Shown here piece by piece: positions 1 to 5,023 of a stretch of DNA of 5,023 nt (its first letter is position 1; every line of letters starts with the position of its first letter). A program made the position numbers and the translations under genes. Origin of the DNA: Acidobacteriota bacterium (GTDB lineage: Bacteria > Acidobacteriota > UBA6911 > RPQK01). The stretch covers positions 1-5,023 of the forward strand of contig RPQK01000598.1 in NCBI GenBank assembly GCA_003819755.1, in the 5' to 3' direction. The notes under the pieces are model-generated. The model searched no databases. It was not told the DNA's origin and worked only from the letters and a program-made list of their open reading frames with translations.

Positions 1-30
1 CCACCGCTGTTCTGGCCAAAATGTACCAAT

Positions 31-87
31 CGCCCCCGACGGGCGCGCCGGGCTCCAGCCCGGCTGCCGGACTCTGGAGAGTCCGGC
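31..87. repeat. cluster of three adjacent short hairpins
   Basis: Three perfect-stem palindromes lie end to end. The first is 31-45 (5-bp arms CGCCC/GGGCG, 5-nt loop). The second is 47-64 (8-bp arms GCCGGGCT/AGCCCGGC, 2-nt centre). The third is 66-87 (9-bp arms GCCGGACTC/GAGTCCGGC, TGGA loop). Only single bases separate them. No T-tract follows on either strand, so they do not look like an ordinary intrinsic terminator. They lie between the left edge and an esterase remnant, and downstream of the leftward-reading xylosidase gene, so they could act at the 3' end of that transcript or be a dispersed intergenic repeat. Positions 1-30 and 88-145 show nothing else I can name. Confidence 0.7.
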
Positions 88-145
88 CACGATGAAAGCC
101 CCGTTCCAATTTCGACTGGCGACAAGGCCTCGGTCGCTAAGTCGA

Positions 146-357
146 CTGAGCCGGGGGCTGGCTGGCCACTCCCTGGGAGGGTACGGCGCGACCCGTATCG
201 GCATGAAGCACGCCGATGTGTTCGGCAGCCTGTACATCATGAGCCCGTGTTGCCTGGCCCCCCGGGGGTCCGGACCCACTAACCCTGAGCTCGAGAAGGC
301 GCTGGAGTCGGTCAAGACGCCCGCAGATTCGGCAAACTGTCGTTCTTCCGCCAGGCT
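146..357 (+). pseudogene. fragment of a serine esterase (S-formylglutathione hydrolase / PF00756-like)
   Basis: The plus-strand frame reads SRGLAGHSLGGYGATRIG and then DVFGSLYIMSPCCLAP, followed by NPELEKALESVKTPAD. GHSLG is the GxSxG nucleophile elbow of alpha/beta-hydrolase esterases, with Ser encoded at 170-172. The GGYGA and SPCCL blocks are typical of COG0627-like putative esterases. Intact members are around 250-350 residues, but only about 70 are recognisable here. There is no N-terminal half and no downstream Asp/His region. At about 327-329 the family-like reading continues only in another frame (FGKLSFFRQA, 328-357), as if a single T had been lost. After that the similarity ends, and the plus-strand frame runs to a stop near 412, overlapping the 3' end of the convergent xylosidase gene. 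I infer a decayed remnant and not a functional gene. An ATG at 92 gives an open frame, but its first 20 or so residues do not resemble the family. The assignment rests on motif recognition alone. Confidence 0.7.
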
Positions 358-397
358 CCGCACGCTCACCAGGGCAAACCGCGTCCACTCCCGAGAT

Positions 398-2047
398 TTA
401 ATCACGGCCTGAAATTGGTTGATAGCCTCGCTCCTGGTAGTGAAAGTAGTCAAAATCCGCCGGCCGGCGTGTTCCGGCGCCGTCCTGGCAGCAGACACCC
501 GCAAACGCGCCCGTGAAATTGGGCAGGGTCGGGGGGCCCGCCTCGTCTGAAACAATGCTCGCGTCAAAAACCTGCGGCAAAGCCCGCCAGGCCTTGTCAC
601 CGGGCAGTCGGTGGGAGAAGATCAGCCGTTCATAATCCACATCCATGCGCAGCTCGACGTTCCCGGTCCCCGCCGGCAGCGGAATCGGCTCACTGAGGCT
701 GTCGCCCACATCTGTCACGCAGGACATGACGCGCAAATGACGCCCGATCGTTTCGTCCTCGGTCAGGAACAGGTAATGAAACTTCGTGGAGTGGTAATAC
801 AGGATGAGGCCGGCGGCCTGTTGAAAATTCTCCGGATCGAATTCCATGCGCGTCGCGGCAGTAAAACAGTGGGCCTGCTGTCGGCGGGCGACGAGCGCCT
901 GCTCAAACTGGCTGCCCACGGTCTCCCGGCCAAACAGCCGCAGGAAGCCCGGGCGTTCAGTCAGGCTCCAGAGGCGCTCGGGATGCGGCGAGCGAAGCCA
1001 CTGAAAGACGATAGGCAGCTCCGGCAAATCGAAGTCCTCGCGGACAGGCGGGGCGGGGAACTCGTGTGTCGGGAGGTTTGGCGCGGGGACGCTGACTTGC
1101 GGCACACCCTGGCCGTCCTCGGTTCGCAGCCACCCATCCGGCGACCAGACCATCTTCTGGATCGCCGTCTCCCGGCCCAAGACACAGCGGCCGCGATTGG
1201 GCAGCGGCCTGCCGCACAGATAAACCATGTACGGCTCGCCGTCAGTTTCGCCGTCCTGCGTCTCCACCAGTGAGGCATGCCCCGCGCGCTGCAGCGCTAT
1301 GTCCGGCCGATTGCGCGCCGACAGAACGTAGGTGTCGGGATGCACCTCGTAGGGGCCGTCAATCCGGCGCGACCGCGCCATCGTCACGGCATGGCCCCAG
1401 AACGTGCCGCCCTCGGCAACCAAAAGATGATAGTATCCGCCGCGCTTGTACAGGTGCGGCCCTTCGGTGAAGCCGATCGACGTGCCCCGGAAGATCAGCC
1501 GCCGCTGGCCGATCAATCTTCGTTCGCGCGGCGAGTATTCCTGCATCACGATGCCGGCAAAACGATTCCGGCCCGCGCGGTGGTCCCAGAGCATGTTGAG
1601 CAGGTATTTGCGGCCATCGTCGTCATGAAACAGCGACGGGTCAAACCCGCTGCTGTTCAGGTAGGTCGGCTCCGACCACTCCCCGTCGATGCGTTCGGCG
1701 GTCACCAGGTAGTTGTGAAAGTCGCGCAGCGACGCGTTTGCCGAGCCGCCGCCCGACGCCCGGCCATACCGCTTCACGTCCGTATAGATCAAGTGGAAGA
1801 GGCCGTCAGCATAAGTCAGGCACGGCGCCCAGATGCCGCAGGAGTCCGGATCACCCCGCATGTCCAACTGGCTCGCCCGTCGCAGCGGCCGGGTCAGCAG
1901 CCGCCAGTGGACCAGGTCCCTGGAGTGGTGAATCTGTACCCCGGGGTACCATTCGAAAGTGGACGTGGCAATGTAGTAATCGTCGCCCACCCGCACAATG
2001 GAAGGGTCGGGGTTGAAGCCGCGCAGAATCGGATTGTTGATGTTCAT
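398..2047 (-). CDS. xynB: GH43 beta-xylosidase (SXA/XynB type, with C-terminal beta-sandwich domain)
   Basis: This is a 549-residue enzyme expected to remove xylose from the non-reducing end of xylo-oligosaccharides (some relatives also act on arabinofuranosides) by an inverting mechanism. It closely resembles Selenomonas SXA and Bacillus XynB, which are about 535 residues. Residues 5-315 form the five-bladed propeller. FNPDPS places the catalytic base at Asp14, NSSGFDPSLFHD the pKa-modulating Asp136, and FTEGPHLY the catalytic acid Glu195. Supporting active-site residues are W73-A-P, His257 in AGHAS and Arg292 in GRETAIQ. Residues about 335-537 are the family's C-terminal concanavalin-like domain (GH43_C2), ending in ADFDYF. 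There is no signal peptide, so a cytoplasmic location is inferred. The ATG at 2047-2045 was chosen because MNINNPILRGFNPDPS matches family N-termini and GGAAG lies 5 nt upstream; the 23-codon upstream extension would lie inside the carrier gene. Its ATG overlaps the carrier's TGA (ATGA), implying translational coupling. A loop around residues 93-109 (rich in Gly/Ser) is longer than I recall in SXA. The family call is very secure; the exact substrate is inferred. Confidence 0.96.
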   Translation of the reverse strand: MNINNPILRGFNPDPSIVRVGDDYYIATSTFEWYPGVQIHHSRDLVHWRLLTRPLRRASQLDMRGDPDSCGIWAPCLTYADGLFHLIYTDVKRYGRASGGGSANASLRDFHNYLVTAERIDGEWSEPTYLNSSGFDPSLFHDDDGRKYLLNMLWDHRAGRNRFAGIVMQEYSPRERRLIGQRRLIFRGTSIGFTEGPHLYKRGGYYHLLVAEGGTFWGHAVTMARSRRIDGPYEVHPDTYVLSARNRPDIALQRAGHASLVETQDGETDGEPYMVYLCGRPLPNRGRCVLGRETAIQKMVWSPDGWLRTEDGQGVPQVSVPAPNLPTHEFPAPPVREDFDLPELPIVFQWLRSPHPERLWSLTERPGFLRLFGRETVGSQFEQALVARRQQAHCFTAATRMEFDPENFQQAAGLILYYHSTKFHYLFLTEDETIGRHLRVMSCVTDVGDSLSEPIPLPAGTGNVELRMDVDYERLIFSHRLPGDKAWRALPQVFDASIVSDEAGPPTLPNFTGAFAGVCCQDGAGTRRPADFDYFHYQERGYQPISGRD

Positions 2048-3351
2048 GCGTTCTTCCGCTGGCGCACGAGGGTCCACAGGACTATGGCGCCGAGGATGTC
2101 CAGAATGGGCAGGCACACGAAGAACGGCGAATAGCCGATCCGGGTCACCAGCGCTCCCACGGTCAACGTGAAAATCAGCAGCCCGAGGTTGCCCATCGTT
2201 CCTGCCATGCCGGCCACGGTCGCCACCTCGCTTCGCCGGAAAAGATCCGAGGACATGGTTATGACGGTCACCGACAGCGTCTGATGAGCAAAACCGGCCA
2301 GGCTGAAGAGCACAATCGCCACATACGGGTCATTGACTCGGCCTGCAAATGCCACACTGACCATCAGGGCCGCGCCCGTCGAGAAAGCAAGTCGTCGAGC
2401 GTTAATCAGCGAAACACCCGTGTATTTTTGCAGTGTCGCGGCTATCAAGCCCCCGAAAATGCAGCCGAAATCCGCCGCCAGGAACGGCAGCCAGGCAAAC
2501 ATTGCGATCTGCTTGAGGTCCCAATGCCGCTCGGTCGCAAGATACAGCGGCAGCCAGAAGGACAGCGTGCCCCACGTGGGGTCGGCCAGAAAACGCGGGA
2601 TGGCGATGCCCCAGAAATTCCGCTGCCGGATGATCTCCCGGATGGACGGCCGTCCCCCCTCCGTGAGCGCCTTTTCCTGTCCGGATGTGATGTAGTCCCG
2701 CTCTTTGTCCGACAGCCACCGATGCCGTGAGGGGGGCCGATAGAGCAGCAGCCACAAACACACCCACACCAAACCCAGCCCGCCGCTGATTACGAAGGCG
2801 CTCTGCCAGTTCAGGTAAATGACGGCAAAGGCCACCAGAGGCCCCGCCAGCATTGACCCCGCCGACGCCCCAATGTTGTAGATCCCTCCCGCAAACCCCC
2901 GTTCTCGCGCGGGAAACCACTCCGCCGTCGCCTTCATTCCGGCCGGATTTGCGGATCCTTCCGCAAAGCCCATCAGCCCGCGCAGGAGCGCGAGTCCCTT
3001 CCAGGAACCCGCAAGCGCATGCGCCATGTTGATCAGGGACCAGGCCGTGGCGAAGATCGCAAATCCGATCCTTAGCCCCACGACGTCCAACATATATCCG
3101 CAGATCGGCTGAAGCATGATCATGATCTGGAAGGCGCCCGTGATCCACGAATACTGTGCTTCCGAGATGTCCAGCGAGTCTTTGAGCTGCACCTGGGCCA
3201 CGGACAGCGTGTTGCGGGTCAGATAATTCAATACCGATCCCAGCATGATCAGAGTGATCATCCACCAGCGCAGCCCGGGCAGTTTGAAACCCGACGACTT
3301 CTCTCCCAGAGGCGGGGATTCGACGACCTTGGGTGTGGATGTTTCTTCCAT
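2044..3351 (-). CDS. exuT: MFS uronate transporter, ExuT-like (anion:cation symporter family)
   Basis: A 435-residue inner-membrane carrier with about 12 hydrophobic segments (roughly 29-46, 67-89, 96-113, 117-134, 155-178, 184-204, 246-270, 282-303, 320-336, 342-362, 378-400, 406-428) and a hydrophilic central loop at 205-245. It resembles E. coli ExuT, the glucuronate/galacturonate:H+ symporter, block by block: GLRWW at 26, NYLTRNTLS at 42, QPICGYMLDVVGLRIG at 81 (MFS signature A), AEWFPARERGFAGG at 143, DKERDYI at 215, RNFWGIAIPRFLADPTWGT at 244, NDPYVAI at 340, GFAHQTLS at 353 and SSDLFRRSEVAT at 367. The ATG at 3351-3349 is preceded by AAGGTGG at 5-nt spacing. A longer in-frame extension up to 3495 exists, but it only translates the intergenic heptamer repeat and lacks support. 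The gene overlaps the downstream beta-xylosidase by ATGA, so the two are co-expressed. I infer a role in uptake of uronates or small acidic oligosaccharides from glucuronoxylan; the real substrate could differ, because ACS-family specificity is hard to read from sequence. Confidence 0.9.
   Translation of the reverse strand: MEETSTPKVVESPPLGEKSSGFKLPGLRWWMITLIMLGSVLNYLTRNTLSVAQVQLKDSLDISEAQYSWITGAFQIMIMLQPICGYMLDVVGLRIGFAIFATAWSLINMAHALAGSWKGLALLRGLMGFAEGSANPAGMKATAEWFPARERGFAGGIYNIGASAGSMLAGPLVAFAVIYLNWQSAFVISGGLGLVWVCLWLLLYRPPSRHRWLSDKERDYITSGQEKALTEGGRPSIREIIRQRNFWGIAIPRFLADPTWGTLSFWLPLYLATERHWDLKQIAMFAWLPFLAADFGCIFGGLIAATLQKYTGVSLINARRLAFSTGAALMVSVAFAGRVNDPYVAIVLFSLAGFAHQTLSVTVITMSSDLFRRSEVATVAGMAGTMGNLGLLIFTLTVGALVTRIGYSPFFVCLPILDILGAIVLWTLVRQRKNA
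2053..2057 (-). promoter_or_regulatory. ribosome binding site of the beta-xylosidase
   Basis: On the minus strand GGAAG ends 5 nt before the ATG at 2047. It lies inside the last codons of the carrier gene, as expected for a coupled internal start, and supports this ATG over the one 23 codons upstream. Confidence 0.6.
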
Positions 3352-3356
3352 GGGCA

Positions 3357-3363
3357 CCACCTT
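3357..3363 (-). promoter_or_regulatory. ribosome binding site of the ExuT-like carrier
   Basis: On the minus strand AAGGTGG stands 5 nt before the ATG at 3351. It decides the start codon: the longer open frame reaching 3495 runs through the heptamer repeat and carries no family-like residues. Confidence 0.7.
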
Positions 3364-3378
3364 GTTCGTAAGAACCAA

Positions 3379-3523
3379 ATATCGAATATCGACTATCGAA
3401 TGTCGAATGTCGAATGTCGAAGTTAGGCGCGTCAAGATCTCTGGCTTTGCAGTCGTGATGCTGGAAGCGTCGAGATCAACTTCGACATTCGACATTCGTT
3501 ATTCGATGTTCGATATTCGATGT
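3379..3523. repeat. 145-bp inverted repeat with arms made of 7-bp tandem units
   Basis: The left arm (3379-3424) and right arm (3478-3523) are 46 bp each and are reverse complements with five mismatches by my alignment. Each arm is itself a tandem array of six heptamers. The left units from 3380 are TATCGAA, TATCGAC, TATCGAA and then TGTCGAA three times. The right units from 3481 are TTCGACA twice, TTCGTTA, TTCGATG, TTCGATA and TTCGATG. The loop is 53 bp (3425-3477). The element fills most of the gap between the TPR gene and the carrier gene. Transcribed from either strand it could form a long hairpin. It could be a dispersed intergenic element, a transcript-end structure for the TPR gene, or a protein-binding array; the sequence does not say which. 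Confidence 0.9.
3429..3477. repeat. 11-bp direct repeats at both ends of the repeat loop
   Basis: GCGTCAAGATC (3429-3439) and GCGTCGAGATC (3467-3477) are direct copies with one mismatch. They lie just inside the two arms of the large inverted repeat. Their placement suggests an organised element instead of a random spacer, though an 11-bp pair may be chance. Confidence 0.5.
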
Positions 3524-3565
3524 CGGTCTTGCCGACTTCCGCCAACAACAGGGGCTCCCGGTCCT

Positions 3566-4702
3566 CTATTGCGGCAACGCCGGTGGGGAGGCGGACATCT
3601 TGCGCACGAGGTCTTCATCGGCCTTCCGGCGCAGCTGGCGGACTTTTTCGAACTCCTTCTGAGATGCCGCCATGTCGCCCGCGGCCCGATAGACACGTCC
3701 CAGCTGGTAGTGCGCGTCAGGCTCGCTTGGATCCAGCGCGACCGCGCGCTGGAGCACGGCCATCGCCTCCTGGTACTGTTTCAAGTCTGTTAGCGCCCTT
3801 CCCAAATACACTTGGGCGACACGAAGGTCGCTTTTCAGTTGAGTCGCCTTTCGAAGAAGAGGAAGAGCGTCCGCCGGCCGGTTCTGCTTCAGCCTGATGT
3901 CGCCTAGATACGCGAGCGCTTGAGCATTATCGGGATAGAGTGAGAGCTCAACGCCGAATTCTCGTTCGGCTTCCTCGTATTGGCTCAGCTTCAAGTGCAA
4001 GAAACCCAGGCCGAAATGGAGATTGGGTTCGCTTGGCGCAATCTTGACCGCCTCCTGGAATTCCGTAAGCGCGTCCCAGGTCTTCCCGAGCCCATCAAGC
4101 GCTTGCCCCAAAAAGATATGAGCCGCAGCGGAATTGGGGTCCTGCCTTAAAATCAGCCGAAACTCGTTTTCAGCGCAAGCTCGATTCTTTGCCCAGAGGC
4201 AGCTTTGCGCCAATACCTGATGCAGTTGGATATTGGCAGGTTCGAGCCTGGCCGCCGGCTCGAGACACGTGGCGGCCTCCGCGAATCGCTCGGCGCCGTA
4301 AAGGCTAAAGCCCAGCAGAATGCGCGCCTGTTGGTTTTGCGGGTTGGCGGCCAAGGCGGCGCGGAACGGCGCGATCGCCGATTTGAAGCGGCCCTGCTTG
4401 AACTCTGCCAGGCCGAAATTCAGCTGTATCCCCGGCAGCTTGGGGTTTAGGTTAAGGGCTTTTCTGTAAGCGATGGCCGCCTCGTCAAATTTCTGCGACT
4501 TGGAGAGGATGACTCCCAGGCTGGCGAAGGCGGCCGCATTCTGGGGATCCCGCTTGGTTACCATGCGCCAGACTTTGGCGGCTTCTTCCAGCTTGCCTTG
4601 TTTTTCCAAGGCAATCGCTTCGGCAGGACTGCCGGCCTGCCCAAAGGCAGGGACAGCAAGAAGAAAGGAAAGGATCAGCCCGTGTAGCCTCCAACATTCC
4701 AT
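3566..4702 (-). CDS. exported tetratricopeptide-repeat protein
   Basis: A 378-residue protein. Residues 1-22 look like a signal peptide: Arg5 and His7, a hydrophobic core LILSFLLAVPAF, and a probable signal peptidase I site near AFGQA. No lipobox is visible. The rest is TPR: from about residue 22 to 360 the helix-pair pattern repeats with no gaps. The repeat-closing proline falls at residues 53, 87, 121, 155, 189, 223, 257 and 325, with Ser291 replacing it once, so the period is exactly 34. That makes nine to ten units, enough for more than one superhelical turn. A short tail ends in SPPALPQ. TPR superhelices bind peptides or proteins, so a periplasmic scaffold is inferred; no catalytic domain is present. 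The ATG at 4702 lacks a good Shine-Dalgarno, and a GGAGG sits 9 nt inside the gene without an ATG, GTG or TTG in frame just after it, so I keep the ATG. A receptor gene lies upstream on the same strand, but a terminator-like hairpin and a large repeat intervene. Confidence 0.9.
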   Translation of the reverse strand: MECWRLHGLILSFLLAVPAFGQAGSPAEAIALEKQGKLEEAAKVWRMVTKRDPQNAAAFASLGVILSKSQKFDEAAIAYRKALNLNPKLPGIQLNFGLAEFKQGRFKSAIAPFRAALAANPQNQQARILLGFSLYGAERFAEAATCLEPAARLEPANIQLHQVLAQSCLWAKNRACAENEFRLILRQDPNSAAAHIFLGQALDGLGKTWDALTEFQEAVKIAPSEPNLHFGLGFLHLKLSQYEEAEREFGVELSLYPDNAQALAYLGDIRLKQNRPADALPLLRKATQLKSDLRVAQVYLGRALTDLKQYQEAMAVLQRAVALDPSEPDAHYQLGRVYRAAGDMAASQKEFEKVRQLRRKADEDLVRKMSASPPALPQ

Positions 4703-4749
4703 ACTACTGACACTAATGGCAGAAATCCGTCAAGCTCGCAACTGTCTGG

Positions 4750-4857
4750 TCTTCGTTCGTAGTTCCGCCTTCAGGCGGGCTTTTCCGAACAGTCGCCACC
4801 ATCGGACTTGCCCGTCTGTTCGGAAAGCCCGCCTGAAGGCGGAACTACAAACGAAGA
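4750..4857. repeat. 108-bp near-perfect inverted repeat with nested palindromes
   Basis: The left arm 4750-4792 and right arm 4816-4857 pair over about 42 bp with one mismatch (position 4758) and one unpaired T in the run at 4781-4784. The loop is 23 nt (4793-4815). Inside each arm is a smaller palindrome: CCGCCTTCAGGCGG at 4765-4778 and CCGCCTGAAGGCGG at 4829-4842. Each arm can therefore fold alone or with its partner, as in paired REP/BIME units. It lies between the TonB-receptor terminus and the TPR gene. A dispersed REP-like element mobilised in trans is plausible but not shown; there is no transposase in the window. Confidence 0.92.
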
Positions 4858-4899
4858 ACAAATCCCTGGCGCGCGGCCGGGGAGCCTGCGCACCAGGGA
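4850..4899 (-). terminator. possible intrinsic terminator of the TonB-receptor gene
   Basis: Reading leftwards, a 12-bp stem (4899-4888 with 4874-4863, one C/A mismatch between 4870 and 4892) closes a 13-nt GC-rich loop and is followed at once by TTTGTTCTTCGTTT, a broken U-rich run. The stem begins 29 nt after the receptor's TAG. The interrupted T-tract and mismatch weaken the call. The T-rich tail overlaps the outer end of the neighbouring inverted repeat. Confidence 0.5.
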
Positions 4900-4927
4900 A
4901 GTGGATGAAAACACGTCCGCGGGAGAC

Positions 4928-5023
4928 CTAGAAGAATAACCTCATGCCCAGCTCCAGGTTGCGCGGGCTATTGGCGCTGGTGACCGTGCCGAAGGTGCCG
5001 CTGGTGATGCTGGCGTCAACACC
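4928..5023 (-). CDS. C-terminal end of a probable TonB-dependent outer-membrane receptor (partial)
   Basis: Only the last 31 codons and the TAG stop (4930-4928) are in the window; the start lies beyond the right edge. The reading ends in FGTVTSANSPRNLELGMRLFF. This is the pattern of the final strands of large TonB-dependent, carboxypeptidase-regulatory-like (Oar-type) receptors: a periplasmic turn containing a SANSPR-like segment, followed by an amphipathic beta-strand that ends in an aromatic residue, the usual outer-membrane assembly signal. Such receptors take up large nutrients with TonB energy. The short segment allows no substrate guess, and another beta-barrel protein cannot be ruled out. 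Confidence 0.65.
   Translation of the reverse strand, partial: GVDASITSGTFGTVTSANSPRNLELGMRLFF

Noticed and set aside
255..275. C/G-run palindrome around CCCCCCGGGGG as a terminator for the xylosidase gene
   Set aside because: It is low-complexity, lies inside the esterase remnant, has no proper loop and no T-tract.
1277..2134. 285-residue plus-strand open frame opposite the xylosidase gene
   Set aside because: It is antisense to a confidently identified GH43 gene, has Arg/Pro/Ala-rich composition typical of GC-rich shadow frames, and shows no domain.
2402..3265. 287-residue minus-strand frame within the carrier gene
   Set aside because: It is an out-of-frame shadow of the ExuT-like gene; the carrier's own frame has strong family motifs over the same bases.
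3352..3440. possible sigma70 promoter of the carrier operon (TTGACG on the minus strand near 3435)
   Set aside because: No convincing -10 hexamer at proper spacing; the candidate falls inside the repetitive arm, where such matches are expected by chance.
3352..3495. N-terminal extension of the carrier gene to a start at 3495
   Set aside because: The extra 48 codons translate the heptamer repeat (TFDIRHSIVDIRY-like) and have no family similarity, while the ATG at 3351 has a good Shine-Dalgarno.
3379..3523. CRISPR-like array in the heptamer region
   Set aside because: The units are 7 bp, directly adjacent without spacers, and arranged as inverted arms; no cas gene is present.
4703..4733. possible promoter of the TPR gene (TTGACG on the minus strand at 4733-4728)
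   Set aside because: The hexamer at 17-nt spacing is TCAGTA, a poor -10 match, and it would put the transcript start at or inside the start codon.
4473..4931. 152-residue plus-strand open frame crossing the TPR start and the large palindrome
   Set aside because: It is antisense to the TPR signal-peptide region, runs through a non-coding inverted repeat and has no recognisable domain.

Overview
The window looks like part of a GC-rich chromosome from a Gram-negative heterotroph that uses plant polysaccharides. The clues are the C-terminal tail of an outer-membrane TonB-dependent receptor, a beta-xylosidase of the GH43 / Selenomonas SXA type, an ExuT-like uronate carrier, and many intergenic palindromic repeats. 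Acidobacteriota or Verrucomicrobiota would fit this combination. That is an inference from gene content and repeat style, and no marker gene is present to settle it.

Layout from left to right: (1) positions 1-397 hold no intact gene. They contain a run of three short hairpins (31-87) and a decayed plus-strand fragment of a COG0627/PF00756-type serine esterase, with its nucleophile elbow intact but a frameshift and both ends missing. (2) Positions 398-3351, read on the minus strand, form a two-gene operon: an exuT-like MFS carrier followed by a GH43 beta-xylosidase, joined by an ATGA stop/start overlap. (3) Positions 3352-3565 are intergenic and mostly filled by a 145-bp imperfect inverted repeat whose two arms are each six tandem 7-bp units around TCGA. 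(4) Positions 3566-4702, minus strand, encode an exported protein built almost wholly of TPR repeats with an exact 34-residue period. (5) Positions 4703-4927 are intergenic, with a 108-bp near-perfect inverted repeat and a terminator-like hairpin. (6) Positions 4928-5023, minus strand, are the last 31 codons of a probable TonB-dependent receptor that continues beyond the window.

All intact genes read leftwards. The carrier and xylosidase fit use of glucuronoxylan fragments: uptake of uronate-type sugars or small oligosaccharides across the inner membrane, and release of xylose in the cytoplasm. The esterase remnant may be a lost part of the same carbohydrate locus. The receptor and the exported TPR protein could be an outer-membrane/periplasmic pair, but a terminator-like hairpin and a large repeat separate them, so co-transcription is not assured.

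I see no evidence for a CRISPR array, defence system, transposase, tRNA or rRNA. The most unusual content is the three structurally different palindromic elements sitting between genes.
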